Positions 1-8,052 of a stretch of 64,000 nt of DNA are shown in pieces. Below the pieces are notes generated by a model. That model searched no databases. It worked only from the letters and a program-made list of their open reading frames with translations, and was not told the DNA's origin. The stretch is from Rikenella microfusus (GTDB lineage Bacteria; Bacteroidota; Bacteroidia; Bacteroidales; Tenuifilaceae), in the NCBI GenBank assembly GCA_020722565.1, contig DYKO01000006.1, positions 1 through 64,000 on the forward strand, in the 5' to 3' direction. Within the stretch, counting starts at the first letter, position 1; every line of letters begins with the position of its first letter. A program made the translations under genes and the position numbers.

Positions 1-97
1 TATCACAAACGAAGAGGTACAAAGGATTATTGATATTTTAAACAATCGACCAAGGGAAAAATTAAACTTTTTAACACCAAATGAATTTTTTACCTAA
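1..97 (+). CDS. IS30-family transposase, C-terminal fragment (cut by window edge)
   Basis: The open frame enters from the left edge and ends at the TAA at 95-97, giving 31 residues. It contains an NNRPR segment followed by a LTPNEFF-type ending. That pattern is typical of the C-terminus of IS30-type DDE transposases, where NNRPR lies just after the catalytic core. Only the tail is in the window, so intactness of the element cannot be judged. The stop is followed by the possible terminal repeat of the element. Confidence 0.7.
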   Translation, partial: ITNEEVQRIIDILNNRPREKLNFLTPNEFFT

Positions 98-111
98 ATC
101 TGTCTTAAAAA

Positions 112-142
112 AAAGTTGCATTTGTGACTTGAATTCAGCTCA
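112..142. repeat. possible right terminal repeat of the IS30-type element
   Basis: Just after the transposase stop lies a segment containing TTGCATTTGTGACTTGAATT. IS30-type elements usually end within about 50 bases of the transposase stop, and a similar TTGCA...TTGAA arrangement would fit such an end. The matching left repeat is outside the window, so this is a positional inference only. Confidence 0.3.
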
Positions 143-213
143 TAATAATTACAACACAATAAAAAATTGCATGTCCTAGCCGAGTTGGTATATCAAATTA
201 TGATTAGTTAAAC

Positions 214-2202
214 TCATTTGCCTGGAATTTGATAATCTTCCCTCAGCACCCTAAACTCAGTTCTACGGTTGATTTGATGAACTGATTCTTTTTGATCCTC
301 ACTGGTTAAGGAGTCGATAAATTTCTTATCAAGCACAGTTCCAGGTGTTAGGAATGGGTATTGAGCGGCAAGGTTATTGTCAACAACCCTTGGTTGGGTT
401 TGGGCGTAGCCTTTGGCTTTCAACCTATCGGTTGCTATGCCGTTTTCAATTAGGTAGTTTACTACCGCCTGAGCACGCTTTTGCGATAGTTCATAGTTAT
501 ACTCCTGTGAGCCCCGACTGTCGGTATGCGATGCCAACTCTATGGTTATGTTGGGGTTGTCGTTCAGTATCTGGATAAGGTTATCAAGCGCTTCTTTTGA
601 CTCGGGACGAAGTTCCCATTTGTCGTAGTCGTAGAAAATGTTGGGTATTTCAATGGGTTTAGCCGTGGAGGTAAGTGCAAGGGTCATTTCAAAGTCATTA
701 CTTTTGGTGAGGCCCTTGGTGGATTCCCTACCCTTATTGTTGAGGTATCCTTTCTTTGATGCAACAACAACGTAATCGGTGTTGGGGATAAGGTTAAAGC
801 GGAAAGAGCCATCTACATTTGTCTGCATGGTGGCAACGGTTCCATCGCTACCCACCAGTTTAACAGTAGCGTCGGGTATAGCAGTTCGAGTTTTGTCGTC
901 CAAAACCTTACCAATCATGTTAAAGTTGATGGGAGGTAGGTAAAACATGTAGAGGTCGTCGGCGCCCCTGCCGCCATTCCTACGGGATGAGAAGTAGCCT
1001 GCTTCACGATCCTTTTCAAAAACGATTCCAAAGTCATCGGCTGGAGAGTTGATGGGGTAGCGCATGTTTTCCACCAACCATTTATCTTCATCGTTCTTTT
1101 TTGCCTTAAAAATATCTAAGCCTCCCATTCCGGGGTAACCGTTGGATGAGAAGTATAGGGTGCCATCGGGGTGTATGTAGGGGAACATTTCGTTTCCGGG
1201 GGTGTTTATTTGTGGGCCAAGGTTGATAGGTGCGCTCCATTCATCAGAACCTGCCTCGCGGGTAATTTTCCAGATGTCAAGGCCTCCGTTCCCGCCAGGT
1301 AAATTGCTAACAAAATACAGTTCAGTTCCATCGGCCGAAATGGCAGGATGGGCTACTATCATACTATCGGCAGCCAATTTAATTTCTTCGGGGTTGAGCC
1401 AACCGTTATCGGTTTGTTTTGTAACCAGAATCTGGCAGCCCAACTTGTTGCGTTTACTAACCTTGCATCGGGTAAAGAATAAGGTGTTACCATCGGTAGT
1501 TAGCGATGGTGTTCCTTCTTCGTATTGGGTATTAATGGGTTCTTCAAGAGGCTTGGGTTTGCTCCAAACCCCTTTGTTGTCGCGTTCGGTTATAAAAATA
1601 TCTGAAAAGTATTCGCCGGTTACCGAACTGTTTTTCCCTCCTGTTGTACCCTGTCGGGAGCTGGTAAAGTAAAGGATGGTGTAGTCACTTGATGCGTATG
1701 TAGGGCTGAACTCGCTGAATTTAGTGTTTAACGCTCTCATGTTGGTAATCTCATAGCCAGAGGGGGTGGCAAGCCATTGCTTGGCCAGTTCACAAGAATT
1801 TATGCCCACATCGGCAAGGGGATCGTTGGGTACCATTACCTTGTACTTTTGGTACTGTTCAATGGCCTGGTCGTATTTTTCATTCATTTTCAGCATTTCG
1901 GCATAGAAAAAATACACCTTGGGATCGGGGCATTCCCTAAGAATGGCTTTTTCGTACCATGTTTCAGCCTGCCGTGCGTTGCCTGTTAATCTGAAACAGT
2001 TGCCCAACTTATAAAGGTAGAGCGAGAGCTCCTTTTTATCCTTAATTTTATCAATATCTTCACGGTAAAGACTTATGGCGTCGTAATATGCGCCGGCATT
2101 ATAAAAAGCATCAGCTTTGGCCAACTTACTGCTATTTTGGGCAAAAACTGAGGTAAGACCAGAAATTATAAGCCATACGACAAGTGTAAGTATTCGCTTC
2201 AT
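214..2202 (-). CDS. OmpA-family outer-membrane protein, PorE-like (TPR, PD40 propeller, CarboxypepD_reg, OmpA)
   Basis: A 662-residue exported protein. Residues 1-21 form a signal peptide ending in VFAQ. Residues about 25-140 look like tetratricopeptide repeats. About 160-430 hold repeated S.DG..L(Y/F)F.S blades of a PD40/WD40-like propeller. About 435-510 is a carboxypeptidase-regulatory-like domain, and 525-655 is an OmpA peptidoglycan-binding domain (SHTDSRG, RRTEFRV). This order matches PorE of the type IX secretion/gliding machinery, which anchors that machinery to peptidoglycan. Paralogues with the same architecture exist in Bacteroidota, so PorE itself is not proven. No lipobox cysteine is seen. 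The T9SS cargo-like gene at 44309-46237 supports the presence of that pathway. Confidence 0.8.
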   Translation of the reverse strand: MKRILTLVVWLIISGLTSVFAQNSSKLAKADAFYNAGAYYDAISLYREDIDKIKDKKELSLYLYKLGNCFRLTGNARQAETWYEKAILRECPDPKVYFFYAEMLKMNEKYDQAIEQYQKYKVMVPNDPLADVGINSCELAKQWLATPSGYEITNMRALNTKFSEFSPTYASSDYTILYFTSSRQGTTGGKNSSVTGEYFSDIFITERDNKGVWSKPKPLEEPINTQYEEGTPSLTTDGNTLFFTRCKVSKRNKLGCQILVTKQTDNGWLNPEEIKLAADSMIVAHPAISADGTELYFVSNLPGGNGGLDIWKITREAGSDEWSAPINLGPQINTPGNEMFPYIHPDGTLYFSSNGYPGMGGLDIFKAKKNDEDKWLVENMRYPINSPADDFGIVFEKDREAGYFSSRRNGGRGADDLYMFYLPPINFNMIGKVLDDKTRTAIPDATVKLVGSDGTVATMQTNVDGSFRFNLIPNTDYVVVASKKGYLNNKGRESTKGLTKSNDFEMTLALTSTAKPIEIPNIFYDYDKWELRPESKEALDNLIQILNDNPNITIELASHTDSRGSQEYNYELSQKRAQAVVNYLIENGIATDRLKAKGYAQTQPRVVDNNLAAQYPFLTPGTVLDKKFIDSLTSEDQKESVHQINRRTEFRVLREDYQIPGK

Positions 2203-2372
2203 CTTTTGCTTTTTGATGATCTAAAATGTTCAACTTTTTATAAAAATATGGTAAAAATAGATAAACACAATCAAATAGTAAAGTTAATGATTTTTTTGTT
2301 TTATCATGGAGTTTTTAGCTTCAACCTAAAAATTTTTAAATATAAATGATACAGCAGCAATAATGCAAGATA

Positions 2373-2398
2373 GGCGGAATGCACTGAAACACTCCGCC
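2373..2398 (-). terminator. hairpin downstream of glnN
   Basis: GGCGGAATG pairs with CACTCCGCC across an 8-base loop (9 bp with one G-U in the minus-strand RNA). It lies 26 bases after the glnN stop. There is no clean U-run, so it may be a weak or factor-assisted terminator. Confidence 0.5.
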
Positions 2399-2423
2399 CG
2401 ATGTAAATCAGAAAGGTAATTTA

Positions 2424-4616
2424 TTATCGGATAAACAACATTTCGCGATACTTTGGTAAAGGCCACATCTCGTCGTCCACTATCATTTCTAATTTATCGA
2501 TGTGGTAACGGATGCTTTCGATGTAGGGTCTAACGTTTTTGTCATATAGGTGGGCTCTTTCAACGATATCATCAATATGATTGGCTTCTTTTCGATACTC
2601 AACCATTTCGTTTACCTGATGGCTAATTGCGTGAATATGCTCAGATATTTCCCTAATTAATCCCAGTTGGTGTTTTGCCAATTGTTCCCATTTGTCTGGG
2701 AAAAGTTCTTTTAATCCTTTGACGTTGCTTATCAGCGTGTTTTGGTATGCAATGGCAGTGGGGATGATATGATTTATGGCTAGGTCACCAATAACTCGGG
2801 CTTCAATTTGAACCTTCTTGACAAAAATTTCGTTTCGTATTTCGTAACGGGCTTCCAGCTCGCGTTTGGTTAAAATTCCATTCCCAGTTAACAATTTGAC
2901 CGATGAATCCCAGAGGAATGTTTTAAAAGCCTCTAGGGGATTGCTGATGTTGGGTAAACCCTGTCGGGCCGCTTCTTCAATCCATTCCTGGCTGTAACCG
3001 TTGCCCTCAAAGCGAATTTTTTTGGATTCAATGATAACATTTCGGAGGCACTGAATAATGGCTTCATCCTTTTTAATGCCTTTGGCAATGATCTTTTCCA
3101 CATCTTCCTTAAACCTCATGAGTTGATTTGCCACGGCTGTGTTTAGAACGATCATGGGCGAAGCACAGCTTCCCGAAGAGCCTACGGCTCTGAATTCAAA
3201 ACGGTTTCCAGTAAATGCAAAAGGAGAGGTTCGGTTACGGTCGGTGTTGTCGAGGAGAATTTCAGGGATTTTACCAATAATTTCTAATTTCAGTTCCGTT
3301 TTCTCATCGGGGGTCATTTTTTGGTTGGGAACCTTTTTTTCCAGTTCATCGAGTACAGCACTCAGCGTTTTCCCAATAAACACCGACATGATAGCTGGAG
3401 GAGCCTCGTGTGCTCCCAAACGGTGCGAGTTTGATTCCGATGCTATACTGCCCAGCAGAAGCGCTGAATGGTCATGAACGGCTTTAATAGTATTAATTAA
3501 AAAGGTGAGGAATTGTAGGTTATTCTTGGGTGTTTTTCCAGGTGAGAGCAGGTTAACGCCTGTATCGGTCATCATTGACCAGTTGTTGTGCTTACCCGAA
3601 CCGTTTATGCCCTTGAAGGGCTTTTCATGGAATAGCACACGGAACTTATGTTTCCGGGCAATACTATCCATTAACGACATGATTAGTTGGTTGTGGTCAA
3701 CAGCTAGGTTGGCCTCCTCAAAAATGGGGGCGCATTCAAACTGGTTGGGGGCTACCTCGTTATGCCGCGTTTTGATGGGTATGCCCAACCTAATTGCTTC
3801 AAATTCAAATTCGTGCATGAAGGCCGACACACGTGCGGGGATTGAGCCAAAATAATGGTCCTCGAGTTGCTGATCCTTCGCTGCTGCATGCCCCATTAGG
3901 GTACGGTTGCATAGTGCAAGGTCGGGACGAGCATCGTATAGTGCCTCATCAATAAGGAAATACTCCTGCTCCCAGCCGAGCGTGGCAAACACTTTCCGGG
4001 CATCTTTGTCAAAGTATTCTAGTACCGAGAGGGCTGCCTTATCCAATAGTGTCAATGATTTGAGCAAAGGTGTCTTAAAGTCGAGCGCCTCACCGGTATA
4101 CGAAACAAAAACTGTTGGAATACAAAGCGTGTTATCCATTATAAATGCTGGTGATGAAGGATCCCAGGCTGTATAGCCACGAGCCTCAAAGGTATTTCGG
4201 ATTCCACCGCTAGGAAAACTGGAGGCATCGGATTCCTGCTGTACCAACATATCGCCTTTAAATATTTCAATGGGCTTTCCTTCCTTGTCTATCGATAGAA
4301 AGGCATCGTGCTTTTCGGCGGTTGAACCGTTTAGCGGATGAAACCAATGGGTGTAATGTGTGGCACCGCGCTCAGTGGCCCAGGCCTTCATTGCCGAAGC
4401 CACCTGTCCGGCAATTTTTCGGTCAATCTTTTTCCCCTCGTCAATGGATTGGGTTAGGCTCTCGTAGGCTTCTTCGGATAGATACTTTTTCATTTTGTCT
4501 CTATCGAACACATTAATGCCAAATATTTTGGCATTCAAAGTTTTTGTGTCGAAATCAAGTTTAACCGGTGTTCGTTTGGTGGCATCACTCAGGGCGCTAA
4601 ATCGTAGTTTTGGCAT
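2424..4616 (-). CDS. glnN: glutamine synthetase, type III (GSIII)
   Basis: A 730-residue cytoplasmic enzyme that joins ammonia to glutamate with ATP. Length and content match GSIII, common in Bacteroidota and about 250 residues longer than GSI. Recognisable pieces are the N-terminal FGINVF segment, the THYTHWFHP stretch, GWEQEYF with the metal-binding glutamates, NEVAPNQFE, and GSGKHNNWS in the catalytic barrel. I chose the ATG at 4616. An in-frame ATG at 4724 would add 36 residues of Phe/Ile-rich sequence with no counterpart in the family, translated from AT-rich intergenic DNA. It is transcribed away from the CDGSH gene at 4832, so the 215-base gap holds both promoters. Confidence 0.95.
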   Translation of the reverse strand: MPKLRFSALSDATKRTPVKLDFDTKTLNAKIFGINVFDRDKMKKYLSEEAYESLTQSIDEGKKIDRKIAGQVASAMKAWATERGATHYTHWFHPLNGSTAEKHDAFLSIDKEGKPIEIFKGDMLVQQESDASSFPSGGIRNTFEARGYTAWDPSSPAFIMDNTLCIPTVFVSYTGEALDFKTPLLKSLTLLDKAALSVLEYFDKDARKVFATLGWEQEYFLIDEALYDARPDLALCNRTLMGHAAAKDQQLEDHYFGSIPARVSAFMHEFEFEAIRLGIPIKTRHNEVAPNQFECAPIFEEANLAVDHNQLIMSLMDSIARKHKFRVLFHEKPFKGINGSGKHNNWSMMTDTGVNLLSPGKTPKNNLQFLTFLINTIKAVHDHSALLLGSIASESNSHRLGAHEAPPAIMSVFIGKTLSAVLDELEKKVPNQKMTPDEKTELKLEIIGKIPEILLDNTDRNRTSPFAFTGNRFEFRAVGSSGSCASPMIVLNTAVANQLMRFKEDVEKIIAKGIKKDEAIIQCLRNVIIESKKIRFEGNGYSQEWIEEAARQGLPNISNPLEAFKTFLWDSSVKLLTGNGILTKRELEARYEIRNEIFVKKVQIEARVIGDLAINHIIPTAIAYQNTLISNVKGLKELFPDKWEQLAKHQLGLIREISEHIHAISHQVNEMVEYRKEANHIDDIVERAHLYDKNVRPYIESIRYHIDKLEMIVDDEMWPLPKYREMLFIR

Positions 4617-4831
4617 GACTCTATGTTTTATTGATGCAAAGATGATAAAAAATATGAAAAATAAAAATAATAATATAAAAAAAATAAGGGGTGGCATTAA
4701 AAAAAGTGAAATATTATTACGCAATATGTAAAATAATAGGGGTGTAATAAAAAAAATGATATTTAAGTTGATGTTTATATTAAATCGAACAAACCAATAT
4801 CTTTATGTGTTAATTTGACTAAAATAAAATC

Positions 4832-5314
4832 ATGGAGAGCGATAACAGGAAATATTCGAATGATGAAATAACGGTATTTTGGAGACCCAGCGAGTGTGTG
4901 CATGCCTCAATATGCTACACCAAGTTGTTATCGGTATTTAATCCCCGGAAGCGACCCTGGGTAAATATGAATGGAGCCAGCACCCAGAGCATTATCGAAA
5001 TTGTTAACGAGTGCCCCACCAGAGCCCTGACCTTTAAATGGAACGATCCTGAAAAAAACAGAATGGAAAAATCGTCCAAGTGTGAAAGGGAGTTTATACC
5101 TGAGGAAATTGAATCGTTCCAGGTGACACCTGTAAAAATACAGGTTATGCCCAACGGGCCACTTGTGGTTTCGGGCGATTTTCAAATTATTGATGCTGAT
5201 GGAAAAAAGGTAAAATCGATGAAGATGGTTTCCATTTGCCGTTGTGGGCATTCCGGTAGCCAACCGTTTTGCGATGGCACCCATTTTAAAAATGGTTTTC
5301 GCGATAAAAATTAG
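4832..5314 (+). CDS. Fer4_19 plus CDGSH iron-sulfur protein
   Basis: A 160-residue protein with two iron-sulfur modules. The N-terminal half (C22, C28 and a later EC-P at about 62) resembles the divergent mono-cluster Fer4_19 domain. The C-terminal half has a complete CDGSH motif with C136, C138, C147 and H151, which binds a redox-active 2Fe-2S cluster. CDGSH proteins take part in electron or cluster transfer; the bacterial two-domain form has no firmly established role. The next gene, five bases downstream, encodes a second CDGSH protein, so the pair is probably cotranscribed. Confidence 0.85.
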   Translation: MESDNRKYSNDEITVFWRPSECVHASICYTKLLSVFNPRKRPWVNMNGASTQSIIEIVNECPTRALTFKWNDPEKNRMEKSSKCEREFIPEEIESFQVTPVKIQVMPNGPLVVSGDFQIIDADGKKVKSMKMVSICRCGHSGSQPFCDGTHFKNGFRDKN

Positions 5315-5319
5315 ATGTT

Positions 5320-5532
5320 ATGGAGCAACCCATTAAAAAAGTAACAGCAAAGCTGCATTTAACCAAGGAAGGTCCAATTAGGGTAGAGGGAAAGTTCTTT
5401 CTTGTAAGCCTTGATGGTGATAGCTTAGTACCTGATGATACAAAAGAAGTATATCTTTGCAGTTGCGGAGCATCGCGCAACAAACCATTTTGTGACGGAA
5501 GTCATAAATCAGGAGCCAGAAAGCGCGATTAG
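5320..5532 (+). CDS. small CDGSH iron-sulfur protein
   Basis: A 70-residue protein made almost entirely of one CDGSH domain with C47, C49, C58 and H62 as 2Fe-2S ligands. It is preceded by a short beta-rich segment ([19 protein letters not shown]) that resembles the region before the CDGSH motif of its upstream neighbour, so the two may have arisen by duplication. A gap of five bases separates the genes. The function is unknown beyond probable electron or cluster transfer. Confidence 0.85.
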   Translation: MEQPIKKVTAKLHLTKEGPIRVEGKFFLVSLDGDSLVPDDTKEVYLCSCGASRNKPFCDGSHKSGARKRD

Positions 5533-5547
5533 CTTATAAAGGCTAAA

Positions 5548-5943
5548 ATGATGAGATATAATAAAAATAAAAGCCCGCTGCTACGGGCTTTATTTGCTTT
5601 TTTGGGGTTAACATTCTTTGCTTTAGGAATTTTGGGTATATTCCTACCCCTATTGCCAACCACACCATTTATGCTACTTAGCGCCTATCTGTTCCTACAA
5701 AGTTCCAACAGGCTTTACTCTTGGCTTATTAATCACAAAGTTTTTGGCCGCTACATTCGGGATTATATTGAAAAGCGCAGCATACCTAAAAGGGTTAAAT
5801 GGTACACATTGGCGCTGCTTTGGGCATCCATCATCTGGTGTGTAGCAATGCTGCAACTTAGTACACCTATCAGGGTAATACTCTTGCTTATAGCCGTTGG
5901 GGTAACCATACATGTTGTTAAGTTGCGAAGCAGCGAGGGCTAA
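5548..5943 (+). CDS. DUF454 (YbaN-type) inner-membrane protein
   Basis: A 131-residue membrane protein with the DUF454 hallmark GILGIFLPLLPTTPFMLLSAYLF near the N-terminus, where a PLLPTTPF loop lies between hydrophobic segments. Two further hydrophobic segments follow at about 83-100 and 105-122. Family function is unknown. It follows the CDGSH pair on the same strand, and its stop overlaps the stop of the convergent ddl gene by four bases. Confidence 0.85.
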   Translation: MMRYNKNKSPLLRALFAFLGLTFFALGILGIFLPLLPTTPFMLLSAYLFLQSSNRLYSWLINHKVFGRYIRDYIEKRSIPKRVKWYTLALLWASIIWCVAMLQLSTPIRVILLLIAVGVTIHVVKLRSSEG

Positions 5944-6938
5944 CGCTGGTAACGATGTTGGTATAGCGCATCTTCAATGACAAGCGTAAAGAAGTCGCGC
6001 ATGTTTTTCCCCATGGCTCTAACCTGCTGGGGGATAATACTTGCCTCGCTCATGCCAGGAACGGTGTTAATTTCAAGGAAATAAATCTTATCCTTATTAA
6101 CAATATAATCCACTCGTACCATGCCGCGGCACTGCAGTCTATCATAAATTTGTGAGGTGAATTTCTGAATTTTAGTGGAAAGGTCATCAGGTATTGGAGC
6201 CGGGGTGAGTTCCTTCGATTTGTTTAGATACTTTGCCTCATAATCAAAAAATTCGGTTTCAGGAACAATTTCAGTTACAGGCATAACAATAGCCCCATTC
6301 CGGTGCTTGAACACTCCACAGGTGAACTCTCTCCCGGGAATAAATTCTTCGAGAATAATAGATTTATCTTCAGCAAAGGCCTTTTCGATGGCAGGAAAAA
6401 GTTCGGCTTCGGTTTTTACCTTACTTACCCCGTAGCTGCTGCCGCTCTCGTTAGGTTTAACAAAAATGGGCAACCCAAGTGTTTCTATTATATTGCCAAT
6501 GTGGAACTGTTGGTCTTTCTTGAGAAGGATGCCTTTAGCTAGGTTTACACCGGTTTCTTTTACCAGCTCCTTGCAGAAGTATTTATTAAAGGTAACGGAA
6601 GAATTCATAACACCGCCCGTGGTGTAGGGTATTTGAAGCATCTCAAAGTAAGCCTGAAGCAGCCCATTTTCGCCGGGGGTGCCATGTATGGCAATAAGCG
6701 CGCAATCGAAATGTATTTTTGCGCCATTAACGGTAGCGGTAAAATCATTCTTATCAATAGGTAGGGTGCCCCTTTGCGGATCCTCTAGGGTCCAGTCGGC
6801 ACCTTTTACCTTAATGGTGAAGGCGTTGAAACGTTCAGGGTTGAGCCAACCAGCAATTTGAACAGCGCTCTTTAAAGAAATATTGGCCTCCGAGGAATTT
6901 CCTCCGGCCATTATAGCAATGTTAAGTTTTGTCTCCAT
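5940..6938 (-). CDS. ddl: D-alanine-D-alanine ligase
   Basis: A 332-residue ATP-grasp enzyme that makes D-Ala-D-Ala for peptidoglycan. Visible signatures are the N-terminal MAGGNSSE, HGTPGENG (ATP/substrate loop), FVKPNESGSSYG, EEFIPGREFTCGV and the metal-binding FLEINTVPGMSE near the C-terminus. The family length is about 300-370. The ATG at 6938 is preferred because an upstream ATG at 6968 only adds ten residues before the conserved start. A MurF-alanine racemase fusion for the same pathway is at 58548-61016. Confidence 0.95.
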   Translation of the reverse strand: METKLNIAIMAGGNSSEANISLKSAVQIAGWLNPERFNAFTIKVKGADWTLEDPQRGTLPIDKNDFTATVNGAKIHFDCALIAIHGTPGENGLLQAYFEMLQIPYTTGGVMNSSVTFNKYFCKELVKETGVNLAKGILLKKDQQFHIGNIIETLGLPIFVKPNESGSSYGVSKVKTEAELFPAIEKAFAEDKSIILEEFIPGREFTCGVFKHRNGAIVMPVTEIVPETEFFDYEAKYLNKSKELTPAPIPDDLSTKIQKFTSQIYDRLQCRGMVRVDYIVNKDKIYFLEINTVPGMSEASIIPQQVRAMGKNMRDFFTLVIEDALYQHRYQR

Positions 6939-6984
6939 AGTCGATTTAAATTCTCTGCAAAGCTGCAAGAATTTTGGGAAAAAT

Positions 6985-7017
6985 AAAAGAGCCGTAGATA
7001 ATAGCTACGACTCTTTT
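6985..7017 (-). terminator. intrinsic terminator ending the Mbx-type operon
   Basis: AAAAGAGCCGTAG (6985-6997) pairs with CTACGACTCTTTT (7005-7017) over a 7-base loop. In the minus-strand RNA the single mismatch becomes G-U, and the stem is followed by a T-rich tract. It lies 16 bases after the stop at 7033. Confidence 0.8.
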
Positions 7018-7032
7018 TATTAAGCATTTTAA

Positions 7033-8016
7033 TTAGCGTGCATCGGAAAAGTACCGCATGAATTGCGCGCGTTCAAAGGCTAGTGGTTTAATGCTGTCAG
7101 CCTGACGCAGCTTACCGGTAATGGAACCAATCGATTCGAATCCATTTGAATCGAGCCACTTATTGGTTTCGTCAATCCATCTAATAAGGATGTTGGGACT
7201 TTCTTTATACATTGCAGAGGTCACCATTACTGCGTTAGCTCCCAATAGTATATCCTTAACAGCTGTTTCCCAGTTGTGTATTCCAGTAGATGCCGCCAGG
7301 TCGCAGGTAACACGGCCAGAGAGAATCCCAAGCCAGCGGCGTACCTCTGCATTTTCGTCGATATGGCTGAGTATGCTACCCGATGTTACCTTGAGCGTTT
7401 TAAGGTCAACGTCAGGTTGATAGAAACGGTTAAAGAGTACCAGTGCTTTGACTCCGGTTTTAGAAAGTTCCACAGCAAAATTTGCCATACCTGAAAAGTA
7501 GTGATGGATCTTCATGGCTACGGGTATGGAAACCGTCTGCGATACCTTTTGGGCAACATCAAGGTACCGTTTCTCAATATCGGCTCCTTTCTGGTTAACA
7601 TCCGAAGGCATAATAAACATGTTGAGCTCAAGGGCATCAGCACCGGTTGCTTGAATATCACCAGCAAAGTCGATCCAGCTATCAGCAGAGCTGCAGTTGA
7701 TGCTAGCAATCACTGGCACTGTTAGCTTTTGCTTCATTCCATCGATGAGTTCGATGTAGTTATTTAGTTCATGTTTCTTTGTGTAAAAAGCGATGTAGTC
7801 TTCGGCCTCGCTATAGGAATTAAACATGTTGTTCATGCGCTGAGCATCAACGTCCATCATAATTTGCTCCTCAAAGAGCGATTTAACCACTATGGCAGCG
7901 GCACCACTTTGCTCGAGAAGATATGCTTTTTCAACGCTGTCGGTTAGGCCCGAACTTGATGCTACAAATGGATTCTTTAAGGTGAACCCCATATATTTAG
8001 TTGATAGGTCTGCCAT
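7033..8016 (-). CDS. dihydroorotate dehydrogenase-like flavoprotein
   Basis: A 327-residue TIM-barrel protein of the dihydroorotate dehydrogenase superfamily. NPFVASSSGLT near the N-terminus, IASINCSSADSW and the FMN-phosphate-type GANAVMVTSA are visible. It belongs to the DHOD-like group that is common in anaerobes beside true PyrD. It is the last gene of the Mbx-type operon, 36 bases after the GltD-like fusion, and precedes a strong terminator. That position suggests it works with the complex or its NAD(P)H/ferredoxin module rather than in pyrimidine synthesis. No PyrK partner is present. The substrate is unknown. Confidence 0.8.
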   Translation of the reverse strand: MADLSTKYMGFTLKNPFVASSSGLTDSVEKAYLLEQSGAAAIVVKSLFEEQIMMDVDAQRMNNMFNSYSEAEDYIAFYTKKHELNNYIELIDGMKQKLTVPVIASINCSSADSWIDFAGDIQATGADALELNMFIMPSDVNQKGADIEKRYLDVAQKVSQTVSIPVAMKIHHYFSGMANFAVELSKTGVKALVLFNRFYQPDVDLKTLKVTSGSILSHIDENAEVRRWLGILSGRVTCDLAASTGIHNWETAVKDILLGANAVMVTSAMYKESPNILIRWIDETNKWLDSNGFESIGSITGKLRQADSIKPLAFERAQFMRYFSDAR

Positions 8017-8052
8017 AATTTTTTAATTTTTAAGTTGATGTTAAATGTACTA

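Noticed and set aside
4617-4724. N-terminal extension of glnN from an upstream ATG
   Set aside because: The 36 extra residues are Phe/Ile/Leu-rich translation of AT-rich intergenic DNA and do not fit the GSIII family start.
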